A stretch of 39,320 bases of DNA from an uncultured Acidimicrobiaceae bacterium (GTDB lineage Bacteria; Actinomycetota; Acidimicrobiia; Acidimicrobiales; Ilumatobacteraceae). Location of the stretch: the NCBI GenBank assembly GCA_903919455.1, contig CAIXIJ010000132.1, forward strand, positions 1 through 39,320, given 5' to 3'. The translations under genes were made by a program, and so were the position numbers. The stretch's first letter is position 1, and every line of letters starts with the position of its first letter. The notes beneath the pieces are model-generated. The model made no database searches, was not told the origin of the DNA, and saw nothing but the letters and a program-made list of their open reading frames with translations. This document shows, piece after piece, positions 32,159 to 39,320 of the stretch.

Positions 32159-32203
32159 ATGACGTACCAGGCCTTCACACGTCGAATGCGCACCGGCAGC
32201 TGA
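32159..32203 (+). CDS. Possible leaderless leader peptide (14 aa) before metG
   Basis: ATG to TGA encodes MTYQAFTRRMRTGS. The ATG sits 6 nt after TATCCT, as in the leaderless genes of this window, so ribosomes loading at the mRNA 5' end would translate it before reaching the metG ribosome binding site 24-31 nt further on. Two of its 14 codons are Met, which could allow sensing of charged tRNA-Met, but this is inference and the peptide may be fortuitous. Confidence 0.35.
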   Translation: MTYQAFTRRMRTGS

Positions 32204-32240
32204 CCACGCCGTTGTTCGCCATTCTTTGAAAGGACCTGCC

Positions 32241-33740
32241 ATGAGCCGCTACTTCCTCACCACGCCGATCTATTACGTCACCGCGCAGCCGCACCTCGGC
32301 CACGCCTACAGCACCATCACCGCCGATGCGCTGGCCCGCTGGCATCGCCTGCTGGGCGAAGAGGTGCACTTCCTCACCGGCACCGACGAGCACGGGCAGA
32401 AGGTGGCCGACAAGGCCGCCGCCGAGGGCAAGGACCCGCAGGCGTTCGTCGACGAGATCGCACCGCTCTACGCGAAGGCGTGGGATCGGCTGGGCATCAC
32501 GAACGACGACTTCATTCGCACCACCGAGGAGCGCCACAAGATCGGCGTCCGCGAGCTGCTGCAACGGTGCTACGACGCTGGCGACATCGAACTCGACGTC
32601 TACAAGGGCAAGTACTGCGTGGCGTGCGAGGAGTACTACACCGACGACGAACTCGATCCCGGCGACCTGTGCCGCATCCACCGCCAGCCAGTGCAGTACT
32701 ACGAGGAGGAGAACTACTTCTTCCGCCTCAGCCGCTTCCAGCAGCGACTGCTCGATTGGTACGACGCCCACCCCGGCGCCATCAAGCCCGAGTTCCGTGG
32801 CAACGAGGCCCTTGGCCTCATCCGCAGCGGACTGCGCGACTTCTCGGTCAGCCGTACCAGCCTCCAATGGGGCATCCCGCTGCCGTGGGACGACAAGCAC
32901 GTCGCGTACGTCTGGTTCGATGCGTTGGCGAACTACATCACGGCCATCGGTTACGGCACCGACGAGGAACGCTTCAACACCTGGTGGCCCGGCCGCCACC
33001 TCATCGGCAAGGACATCATCCGCCACCACTGCGTGTACTGGCCCGCCATGCTGATGAGCGCCGGCCTCGAGCCGCCCGCCGGGTGGGCCGTGGGCGGTTG
33101 GCTGCTCGTGGGCGGCGAGAAGATGAGCAAGACCCAGGGCAACGTGGTGAACCCACTGGACCTGGTGGACGAAATCGGCGTGGATGGTTTCCGCTACTAC
33201 GTGCTGGCCGAAACGCCGTACGGCAACGATGGCGACTTCACCGCCGAAGGTCTCGACGCCCGCTACAACAGCGATCTCGCCAACAACCTCGGCAACCTCC
33301 TCAGCCGCGTGGCCACCGTGGTGGGCAAGAAGTGCGACGGTGTGGGCCCTGCTCCCTCGCCCGATTCGCCACTGGCCGCCGTTGCCGCCTCCGCGTACGC
33401 CGACACCGCGAAGGCGTGGGACGACGTTCAGCCCAGCCGAGCCCTCGAGGCCACATGGAGCCTCATCCGCGCCACGAACGCGTATCTCGAAGCCAACGAA
33501 CCTTGGAAGGCCGAACCCGGCCCGGCCGTCGACACCGTGATGGGCGACGCACTCGAAGCACTGCGCATCGTGTCGGTGCTGGCATCGCCTGCCGTGCCGG
33601 AATCTGCTCAGGCGGTGTGGCAGCGCATCGGCATGCCCGGCAACGTGATCGACCAACGCCTCCCCCACGCGGCCGCCTGGGGCGGTTACCCCGGTGGCCT
33701 CACCGTGGTGAAGGGCGACCCACTGTTCCCGCGTCGATGA
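32241..33740 (+). CDS. metG: Methionyl-tRNA synthetase
   Basis: The 499-aa class I synthetase charges tRNA-Met with methionine. It has the HIGH-type motif QPHLGHAYS (residues 18-21), a knuckle with YCVACEEYY and LCRIH, WFDALANYITAIGY, and KMSKTQGN (Lys294-Thr298), followed by the helical anticodon-binding domain. It lacks the C-terminal Trbp111-like tail of longer MetG proteins, as usual in actinobacteria. GAAAGGA 8 nt before the ATG is one of the clearer Shine-Dalgarno sequences here, in contrast to the leaderless genes. The stop overlaps tatD (ATGA). Confidence 0.97.
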   Translation: MSRYFLTTPIYYVTAQPHLGHAYSTITADALARWHRLLGEEVHFLTGTDEHGQKVADKAAAEGKDPQAFVDEIAPLYAKAWDRLGITNDDFIRTTEERHKIGVRELLQRCYDAGDIELDVYKGKYCVACEEYYTDDELDPGDLCRIHRQPVQYYEEENYFFRLSRFQQRLLDWYDAHPGAIKPEFRGNEALGLIRSGLRDFSVSRTSLQWGIPLPWDDKHVAYVWFDALANYITAIGYGTDEERFNTWWPGRHLIGKDIIRHHCVYWPAMLMSAGLEPPAGWAVGGWLLVGGEKMSKTQGNVVNPLDLVDEIGVDGFRYYVLAETPYGNDGDFTAEGLDARYNSDLANNLGNLLSRVATVVGKKCDGVGPAPSPDSPLAAVAASAYADTAKAWDDVQPSRALEATWSLIRATNAYLEANEPWKAEPGPAVDTVMGDALEALRIVSVLASPAVPESAQAVWQRIGMPGNVIDQRLPHAAAWGGYPGGLTVVKGDPLFPRR

Positions 33741-34495
33741 ACTACGTCGACACGCACTGCCATCTCTACGACACCCGAGGGGTGCCGGTCGACGACGTCA
33801 TCGCGGCCGCACGAGCCATCGGCGTCGACACGATGATCAACGTCGGTTGCGATGCCGCCACCACCGCCGCTGCGGTGGCCATCGCTGCGGCACACGATGG
33901 CATCTACGCCACCGCTGGGCTGCACCCTCACGAGGCCAAGCACGGTGTGGAGAGCATCCTCCACTTCCTCGATGACCCCAACGTGATTGCCGTCGGCGAA
34001 TGCGGGCTGGACTACTACTACGACCACTCGCCCCGAGAGGTGCAGCGCGATGCGTTCGCAGCGCAGATCCAGTTGGCACACGAGCGCGACCTTCCATTGG
34101 TGATCCACACGCGCGATGCATGGGCCGACACGTTCGATGTGCTGCGTGCCGAAGGCACGCCGACACGCACCATCTTCCACTGTTTCACCGGTGGCCCCGA
34201 TGAAGCCGATGCCTGCTTGGCGCTGGGCGCCTACCTGAGCTTCAGCGGCATTGTCACGTTCAAGGCGGCACCCGATGTGCAGGCCGCGGCCATTCGATGC
34301 CCCGCCGACCGCATGCTGGCGGAGACCGACAGCCCCTACCTCGCTCCGAACCCACATCGAGGGCGCACGAACCAACCGGCATTCGTGACACACGTGGTGC
34401 AGTTCCTCGCCGACCTGCGCAACGAACCCATCGATCGGGTTCGCGAGGCCACGGTCGCCAACGCCTGCCTTGCGTTCCCCGCCCTGCGTCCGTAG
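33737..34495 (+). CDS. tatD: TatD family metal-dependent DNase
   Basis: The 252-aa TIM-barrel protein has all TatD metal ligands: VDTHCHLY (HxH), AVGECGLDYYY (Glu), PLVIHTRDA (His), TIFHCFTGG (His) and AETDSPYLAPNPHRG (Asp). TatD proteins are 3'-5' exonucleases or deoxyribonucleases acting in the cytoplasm. The ATG overlaps the metG stop by 4 nt, so the two are coupled. Confidence 0.95.
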   Translation: MNYVDTHCHLYDTRGVPVDDVIAAARAIGVDTMINVGCDAATTAAAVAIAAAHDGIYATAGLHPHEAKHGVESILHFLDDPNVIAVGECGLDYYYDHSPREVQRDAFAAQIQLAHERDLPLVIHTRDAWADTFDVLRAEGTPTRTIFHCFTGGPDEADACLALGAYLSFSGIVTFKAAPDVQAAAIRCPADRMLAETDSPYLAPNPHRGRTNQPAFVTHVVQFLADLRNEPIDRVREATVANACLAFPALRP

Positions 34496-34546
34496 CCTTT
34501 TGCCAGCGCACGGTCGGCAACCGCCCACGAGTCCGCAGCTCACCTG

Positions 34547-35047
34547 ATGAACACCTTCGACCGACGCCGAGTTGCCGTTGCCTGTGCGGTCACCGTGGTC
34601 GCTCTGCTGACCCTTTGGGTGTTCAGCAATCGCAACGCCGAGAGCAGCGCCCCCCTGCCCAGCGACACCGCCATCGGCTCGGATACAGCGCCGCCCACCA
34701 GCGCGTACCAGCCGGAGGATCCGCTGTTCGTTGGCGGAGCCGAGCAACCCACCCCACCGCAGGTGATCAATGTGGCCGTGCCACCGGCACCCGGTGCGAA
34801 CCAGACACTCGCCAGAGCCAGTTTCAAACGCTACGCCGGGGTAGGCACCTCGGTGTGCACCACCATCCTGGCGCCCGACAACACCATGTTGAAGGTCACC
34901 AACCTCGACAACGGGCAGACCACCACCTGCATGAACACGCTCGGCATGAGCCTGCCTGCAGGCAGCGATCTGGTGATGAACACCGCCGTGTACATCCTCA
35001 TCGCCGATCTGGCCGATGCCCCCGTGCCCGTGCGTGTGAGCTGGTAA
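34547..35047 (+). CDS. Membrane-anchored RlpA-like (double-psi beta-barrel) protein
   Basis: The 166-aa protein has an N-terminal membrane anchor or signal (VAVACAVTVVALLTLWVF), a Pro/Ser-rich linker and a C-terminal domain of about 75 residues resembling RlpA/3D-type double-psi barrels: ASFKRYAGVGTSVCTTILAP, LKVTNLDNGQTTTC, and a final VPVRVSW. The catalytic Asp and His of lytic RlpA proteins are not evident, so it may only bind peptidoglycan. Two Cys (GTSVCTT and TTTCMN) could form a disulfide outside the cell. It sits between tatD and ksgA, where other actinobacteria carry rpfB and Firmicutes yabE. Confidence 0.7.
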   Translation: MNTFDRRRVAVACAVTVVALLTLWVFSNRNAESSAPLPSDTAIGSDTAPPTSAYQPEDPLFVGGAEQPTPPQVINVAVPPAPGANQTLARASFKRYAGVGTSVCTTILAPDNTMLKVTNLDNGQTTTCMNTLGMSLPAGSDLVMNTAVYILIADLADAPVPVRVSW

Positions 35048-35049
35048 CG

Positions 35050-35871
35050 GTGCACAACCGGGGCGACATCAACGAACTCTTGGAACGTGGAGGTCTGGCG
35101 CCTCGCCGCGACCTCGGGCAGAACTTCGTGGCCGACGCGAATACCGTGCGCCGCATCGCCCGGCTCGCCGAGGTCGGCCCCGGCGATCGCGTAGTGGAGA
35201 TCGGCGCCGGTCTGGGCTCGCTCACACTGGCGCTGGCCGAGACGGGTGCTCACGTGGTTGCCGTGGAAGTGGACCGCGGCGTGGTGCCGTTGCTCCGCGA
35301 AATCACCGAACCTCTCGCCAACGTGTCGGTGGTAGAAGCCGACGCCATGCACCTCGACTGGGACGCGCTGCTCGGCAAGGAGCACGGGTGGGTGTTGGTC
35401 GCCAACCTGCCCTACAACGTCGCCACGCCGCTCATCTGCGACCTCCTCGATGGTGTTCCACAGATCGAGCGCATGCTGGTGATGGTGCAGAAGGAGGCCG
35501 CCGAACGGTTCTGCGCCGCACCGCGAACCGAGCACTACGGCGCAGTGAGCGTGAAGGTGAGCTACTGGGCAACGGCTCGCATCGCCGGTCTGGTGCCCGC
35601 AAGCGTGTTCGTGCCCCGCCCGAACGTGGAGAGTGCACTGGCCGACATTCGCCGTCGCGCCGAACCCGCAGTGGATGCGCCGGTCGACGACCTGTTCCAC
35701 CTCATCCGCACCGCATTCGGTCAGCGCCGCAAGATGATGCGGCGATCGCTGGCCGACGTAGTGGCACCCGAGACATTCGAGGCAGCCGGGATCGACAGCC
35801 AGCGTCGACCCGAGGAACTCGATGTGTACGAGTGGGGTGCGCTCGCCACCGCCTGGAGGCAGGCGCAGTGA
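35050..35871 (+). CDS. ksgA: 16S rRNA (adenine1518/1519-N6)-dimethyltransferase
   Basis: The 273-aa protein is RsmA/KsgA, which dimethylates two adenosines near the 3' end of 16S rRNA. It shows APRRDLGQNFVAD, the SAM loop VVEIGAGLGSLTLAL, the catalytic NLPYNVATPL, and the C-terminal VPRPNVESAL and AFGQRRKMMRRSL segments. The GTG start lies 2 nt after the stop of the RlpA-like gene, and its stop overlaps ispE (GTGA). Confidence 0.96.
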   Translation: MHNRGDINELLERGGLAPRRDLGQNFVADANTVRRIARLAEVGPGDRVVEIGAGLGSLTLALAETGAHVVAVEVDRGVVPLLREITEPLANVSVVEADAMHLDWDALLGKEHGWVLVANLPYNVATPLICDLLDGVPQIERMLVMVQKEAAERFCAAPRTEHYGAVSVKVSYWATARIAGLVPASVFVPRPNVESALADIRRRAEPAVDAPVDDLFHLIRTAFGQRRKMMRRSLADVVAPETFEAAGIDSQRRPEELDVYEWGALATAWRQAQ

Positions 35872-36605
35872 ACCCCGCCGACGTCACGCTGCTCGCCCCT
35901 GCGAAGCTGACACTGGAGTTGCGCGTCACCGGCGTCCGCTCCGACGGCTACCACCTCATCGATGCCGAAATGGTCACACTCGACTGGACCGACGTGCTCA
36001 CCATCACGCCGGGCGGCACCGGTCTGTCAGCCGACGGCCCGTTCGCAGCAGGCATGCCGCTGGACCACACCAACCTCGTGGCCAAGGCATTGCGGTTGGT
36101 GGAGCACGATGCGGCGGTACACCTCCGCAAGAACATCCCCCACGGCGGCGGCCTCGGTGGCGGCTCAGCCGACGCAGCTGCCATTCTCCGCTGGGCGGGC
36201 TACACCGACCTGGAGGGCGCCTCACGCCTCGGGGCCGACGTGAGCTTCTGCCTGGTCGGAGGCCGCGCTCGGGTGCGAGGCATCGGCGAGATCGTGGAAC
36301 CGCTCGAGCCCCTACCGCTCGACGTCACCCTGGTGATCCCGCCGATCGCAGTGAGCACGCCAGCCGTGTACCGGGCGTGGGACGACATGGGCGGGCCGAG
36401 AGGGGTCGACAACGACCTCGAACCAGCCGCACTCACAGTGGCCCCGGAACTGGTGCGATGGCGCGACCGCATCCGCGAGGCTGCCGGCGTGCAACCCACG
36501 CTGGCTGGCAGCGGAGCCACATGGTTCCTGCGCGGTCACCACGCCATCGAGGCCGCTGTGCCGGAGGCGATGGTGGTGCTGACGCGCACCGACCGCCCAC
36601 GTTGA
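35868..36605 (+). CDS. ispE: 4-(cytidine 5'-diphospho)-2-C-methyl-D-erythritol kinase
   Basis: The 245-aa GHMP kinase carries out the fourth step of the MEP isoprenoid pathway. It has LLAPAKLTLELRVTGVRSDGYH, the ATP loop NIPHGGGLGGGSADAAAIL, LGADVSFCLVGG with the catalytic Asp, and LAGSGATWF near the end. It is about 40-50 residues shorter than usual IspE, mainly at internal loops and the C-terminus, and the normal Asn of the PAK(I/L)N motif is Thr. The GTG start overlaps the ksgA stop. Confidence 0.9.
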   Translation: MNPADVTLLAPAKLTLELRVTGVRSDGYHLIDAEMVTLDWTDVLTITPGGTGLSADGPFAAGMPLDHTNLVAKALRLVEHDAAVHLRKNIPHGGGLGGGSADAAAILRWAGYTDLEGASRLGADVSFCLVGGRARVRGIGEIVEPLEPLPLDVTLVIPPIAVSTPAVYRAWDDMGGPRGVDNDLEPAALTVAPELVRWRDRIREAAGVQPTLAGSGATWFLRGHHAIEAAVPEAMVVLTRTDRPR

Positions 36606-36651
36606 TCGCGGACGGTCGGTGGAAAGAACTCGATTGGTTGGAGAAGAAGCG

Positions 36652-36753
36652 TTACTTCTTGCCGCGCTGGCGCGCATGCCGCGTACGGCGGAGCATCTTC
36701 TTGTGCTTCTTCTTGCGCATGCGCTTACGGCGCTTCTTGATCAGTGAACCCAT
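36652..36753 (-). CDS. Small ribosomal protein bS22 (AURKAIP1/COX24 type)
   Basis: This 33-aa, Lys/Arg-rich protein starts MGSLIKKRRKRMRKKKHKKM and continues LRRTRHARQ. Length and sequence closely match bS22, the small-subunit protein found in mycobacterial ribosome structures and annotated as an AURKAIP1/COX24-domain protein. It lies antisense to the direction of the ispE operon, 46 nt after the ispE stop. TAGCGT on the minus strand 10 nt before the ATG suggests its own, almost leaderless, promoter. Confidence 0.9.
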   Translation of the reverse strand: MGSLIKKRRKRMRKKKHKKMLRRTRHARQRGKK

Positions 36754-36763
36754 AGCTCGGGGA

Positions 36764-36769
36764 ACGCTA
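36764..36769 (-). promoter_or_regulatory. -10 element (TAGCGT) of bS22
   Basis: On the minus strand TAGCGT is followed by 10 nt and the ATG at 36753. Confidence 0.4.
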
Positions 36770-36782
36770 GCGGCACTCACAC

Positions 36783-36831
36783 CCGTCCGAAACCCCGCGA
36801 GCAAACCCCGCTCGGGTTTCCCTTCGGACGG
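36783..36831. promoter_or_regulatory. Large hairpin/inverted repeat between bS22 and tRNA-Gln
   Basis: CCGTCCGAA (36783-36791) pairs with TTCGGACGG (36823-36831), and CGAGC (36798-36802) with GCTCG (36810-36814); AAACC and GGTTT can add further pairs. AAACCCCGC is also directly repeated (36790-36798 and 36803-36811). It lies between two divergent promoters, so it may be a shared operator; alternatively it could terminate read-through from ispE, although no T-run follows. Confidence 0.45.
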
Positions 36832-36832
36832 C

Positions 36833-36838
36833 TAGCCT
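36833..36838 (+). promoter_or_regulatory. -10-like element (TAGCCT) of tRNA-Gln
   Basis: TAGCCT lies 12 nt before the mature 5' end of tRNA-Gln, a normal distance for a short-leader tRNA transcript. Confidence 0.4.
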
Positions 36839-36850
36839 CATCTCCGTCTT

Positions 36851-36924
36851 TCCGGGGTCGTTCAATGGTAGGACAGCGGTTTTTGGTGCCGCTTATAGGG
36901 GTTCGAGCCCTCTCCCCGGAACCA
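36851..36924 (+). tRNA. tRNA-Gln (anticodon UUG)
   Basis: The acceptor stem TCCGGGG/CCCCGGA, D-arm with AATGGTAGGAC, anticodon stem GCGGT/GCCGC around the loop TTTTGGT (anticodon TTG, Gln), and T-loop GGTTCGAGCC are all visible. Discriminator A and an encoded CCA (36922-36924) follow. Confidence 0.96.
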
Positions 36925-37022
36925 GTTCGTCTCGGCCATCTCAGGCCAGGAGCCCACGCACCTGTGGTTCGATGCCGTGAGCGCCGATGGCAGCACGGCC
37001 CTTGCGGGCGGCCTGCTGGGTC

Positions 37023-39320
37023 TCAGTTCCTGACGCCGTCGATGCGCTCGTAGAGCGTGCTGCGCTGCTGAAGACGACGACCCAGCGGCTCCACCAACGA
37101 CGTGAACGTGGCCTCGGTCATGCCCTGGCCGTGTGCTGCGCCAGCGGCGCGCGAGATGTTCTCGTCCATCAGCGTGCCACCGAGGTCGTTGCAGCCGGCC
37201 TGCAGCAACTGCACCGCCCCGGCCTCGCCGATCTTCACCCAACTGAGCTGGATGTTGTCGATGAGCCCGCGGTACACGATGCGAGCCACCGCATGCATCA
37301 GCAGCGTCTCGCGGAACGTGGGCCCGCGGCGCGATTGCTTCTGCAGATAGATCGGCGATGCCATGTGCACGAAGGGCAGGCCCACGAACTCGGTGAAGCC
37401 ACCAGTGACCTTCTGCAGCGCCCTGGTACGCAACATGTGCGTGGCCCACGACTCGGGGTGTTCCACCGAGCCGAACATGATGGTGATGTTCGACTTCAGA
37501 CCCACCTCGTGAGCGGCCGCGTGGCAGTCGAGCCACTCATCGGTGTTCACCTTGTCGGGACACAGGATGGCCCGCACGTCGTCGTCGAGGATCTCGGCTG
37601 CCGTACCCGGCAGCGATGCGAGGCCAGCATCCTTCAAGCGGTGGAGGTAGGTCACCAGGTCTTCACCCAAGCGCTTGGCGCCTTCGGTGACCTCCAGCGC
37701 CGTGAAGCCGTGCACGTGCATGTCGGGCACGGCATTCTTCACGGCTCGTGTGACGTCGATGTAGTAGTCGCCGTCGAAGCTCGGGTGGATGCCACCCTGC
37801 AGAGTGACCTCGGTGGCGCCCATCTCCCACGCCTCGGCGGCGCGCTGCGCGATGTCGTCGAGCGTCAAGAGGTACGGCGTGCCACGAAGGTTCAGCGACA
37901 ACGGCCCCTTCGAGAAGCCGCAGAACTTGCACTTGAAGGTGCACACGTTGGTGTAGTTGATGTTGCGGTTGTGCACCCAGGTGATGGCATCGCCGACGGC
38001 CTCATGGCGCAGTTGGTCGGCGAGTTCCGCAACGGCCGCTACCTCGGGGCCACGCGCCCGGAACAGCGTGACGATCTCGTCGAAGCCGACTTCCTGGCCG
38101 GCTTGCACGCCGTCGAGCACCTCGCGAATCGCGCCACCGGCGCGACGCGTGGGCGCCGGAAGCAGCGTGGGCGGACGTTGTGTGGCACCGGAGTACCACT
38201 GCGTGGACCGGTGACCCACCAGCACCACCTCGGCACCATCGAGCACCACATCTGCTGCCGTCACCTTCTCGGGCCACACGGCTCCCGGATCGTCGCGGCC
38301 GAGGCACTCGGCATCGCTGCGGTCCATCACCGGGAAACGCAGTGCAGGCTGCAGCCAGCGTTCTGGCTGGCGCACGTACTCGGGGTAGATCGTGAGGCGC
38401 GGGGCGAGCGCGAAACCCTTCGCCTCGGTGACCTCGCGGAGGCGTTCCAGCGCGGGCCACGGGCGCTCGGGGTTCACGTGGTCGAGGGTGACCGGCGAGA
38501 CGCCGCCCCAGTCGTCGATGCCGGCGTCGAGCAACACGCCGAAGTCGTCGCTGAGGTTCGGCGGGGCCTGCAGATGGATCTCGGGCGGCAGAAGGATGCG
38601 CGCCGCGGCGATCGACCACAGGTACTCGTCGAGCGGACACGGCGGTTCGTGCTGCATGCCGGTGCCGGGCTTGGGCAGGAAGTTCTGCACGATCACTTCC
38701 TGCACGTGGCCGTGCTGCAGATGCGAATCGCGAATGGCCAGCAGCGCGTCGATGCGGTCCTGGCGGTTCTCGCCGAGGCCGACGAGGATGCCGGTGGTGA
38801 ATGGAATCTGCAGCGTGCCCGCCATCTCCAGCGTGGCGAGTCGACGGGCCGGCACCTTGTCGGGCGCACCACGGTGGCACGGCAAGTCGTCGCGCAGCGT
38901 CTCGAGCATCATTCCCTGGCTGGGCGACACCTGAGCCAGCAGACGCAACTCGTCCTCGTACAGCGCACCAGCGTTGGCATGCGGCAGCAGCCCGGTCTCG
39001 CGTAGCACCAGTTCGGCCATCGCATGCAGGTAGTGCACAGTGCTGTCGTAGCCGTGCTCGGTGAGCCATTCACGGGCCACCGTGTAGCGCTCTTCCGGGC
39101 GTTCGCCCAGGGTGAACAGCGCCTCGTGGCAACCGGCCCGAGCGCCGTCCTGGGCGATGCGCAGCACCTGTTCGGGAGTGAGATACGGCGCACTGAGGCG
39201 GGCGGGTGGCTGGGCGAAGGTGCAGTAGCCGCACTTGTCGCGGCACAGCATCGTGAGCGGGATGAACACCTTGGGCGAGTAGGTGATGCGCGTGCCGTGG
39301 GCGGCGTCGCGGACGGCGCG
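37023..39320 (-). CDS. fbiC: FO synthase, fused CofG/CofH (F420 biosynthesis), 5' end beyond window
   Basis: The visible 765 residues run open to the right edge, so the N-terminus is missing (the usual length is about 850). Two radical-SAM domains are present. The N-terminal CofG part has TMLCRDKCGYCTF (CxxxCxxC) and HANAGALYEDELRLL. The C-terminal CofH part has NVCTFKCKFCGFSKG and VTLQGGIHPSF. The enzyme joins 5-amino-6-ribitylamino-uracil and tyrosine to make the deazaflavin FO, the chromophore of coenzyme F420; the single-chain fusion is typical of actinobacteria. Both iron-sulfur motifs are intact. It converges on tRNA-Gln with about 98 bp between them. Confidence 0.95.
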   Translation of the reverse strand, partial: RAVRDAAHGTRITYSPKVFIPLTMLCRDKCGYCTFAQPPARLSAPYLTPEQVLRIAQDGARAGCHEALFTLGERPEERYTVAREWLTEHGYDSTVHYLHAMAELVLRETGLLPHANAGALYEDELRLLAQVSPSQGMMLETLRDDLPCHRGAPDKVPARRLATLEMAGTLQIPFTTGILVGLGENRQDRIDALLAIRDSHLQHGHVQEVIVQNFLPKPGTGMQHEPPCPLDEYLWSIAAARILLPPEIHLQAPPNLSDDFGVLLDAGIDDWGGVSPVTLDHVNPERPWPALERLREVTEAKGFALAPRLTIYPEYVRQPERWLQPALRFPVMDRSDAECLGRDDPGAVWPEKVTAADVVLDGAEVVLVGHRSTQWYSGATQRPPTLLPAPTRRAGGAIREVLDGVQAGQEVGFDEIVTLFRARGPEVAAVAELADQLRHEAVGDAITWVHNRNINYTNVCTFKCKFCGFSKGPLSLNLRGTPYLLTLDDIAQRAAEAWEMGATEVTLQGGIHPSFDGDYYIDVTRAVKNAVPDMHVHGFTALEVTEGAKRLGEDLVTYLHRLKDAGLASLPGTAAEILDDDVRAILCPDKVNTDEWLDCHAAAHEVGLKSNITIMFGSVEHPESWATHMLRTRALQKVTGGFTEFVGLPFVHMASPIYLQKQSRRGPTFRETLLMHAVARIVYRGLIDNIQLSWVKIGEAGAVQLLQAGCNDLGGTLMDENISRAAGAAHGQGMTEATFTSLVEPLGRRLQQRSTLYERIDGVRN

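Noticed and set aside
32153-32240. T-box or other riboswitch in the metG leader
   Set aside because: The leader is under 90 nt, and I see no T-box sequence or anti-terminator pair; a SAM-type aptamer is not evident either.

Overview
The window is GC-rich, densely coded chromosomal DNA from an actinobacterium. I infer the class Acidimicrobiia (Ilumatobacter-like) from protein style, not from any search. Supporting signs are two actinobacterial small ribosomal proteins (bL37 and bS22), a CofG/CofH fusion (FbiC) for coenzyme F420, the gene order rsmI ... metG-tatD-(DPBB protein)-ksgA-ispE, GTGA/ATGA stop-start overlaps, and many genes with an extended -10 element (TANNNT) only 6-11 nt before the start codon, as expected for leaderless mRNAs.

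Layout. 1-7100: tRNA-Leu(UAA), a DUF1800/DUF1501 pair, a DinB-like mycothiol-type protein, a lipoprotein alpha/beta hydrolase, then a divergent pair (small unknown protein and stand-alone PD-(D/E)XK nuclease with a 4-Cys cluster) around a strong inverted repeat. 7083-13029, all leftward: L,D-transpeptidase, then a VOC protein, S9 peptidase, bL37, PHP/HhH protein and an LPXTG-anchored surface protein, the last five read as one run from 13029 downwards. 13108-14196: ychF.

14178-18538 is the most interesting part: a compact (about 4.36 kb) integrative element inserted at the very 3' end of ychF. It has a 15-bp direct repeat at both ends (attL/attR), a matching set of sub-terminal direct and inverted repeats that look like integrase arm sites, an excisionase-integrase pair, a HigB/HigA-type toxin-antitoxin pair, a VanZ-like membrane protein and a small unknown membrane protein. 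I see no replication or transfer genes.

18610-26700: CPBP protease, EXORDIUM/Phi_1-like secreted protein, MFS exporter, DUF885 peptidase, and an SGNH hydrolase and sulfatase whose start codons overlap within one CATG. 26697-32057: trmB-DUF1345 (leftward), then EamA-DUF192-rsmI-HAD (rightward, overlapping), then MBL hydrolase-thioesterase (leftward). 32147-36605: a housekeeping run metG-tatD-RlpA-like-ksgA-ispE, preceded by a leaderless 14-codon upstream ORF. 36652-39320: bS22, tRNA-Gln(UUG) and fbiC, which runs off the right edge.

Functionally the stable part of the window serves translation (metG, ksgA, rsmI, trmB, ychF, bL37, bS22, two tRNAs), isoprenoid and F420 synthesis, cell-wall modification and secreted hydrolases; the element at 14.2-18.5 kb is the only clear accessory insertion.
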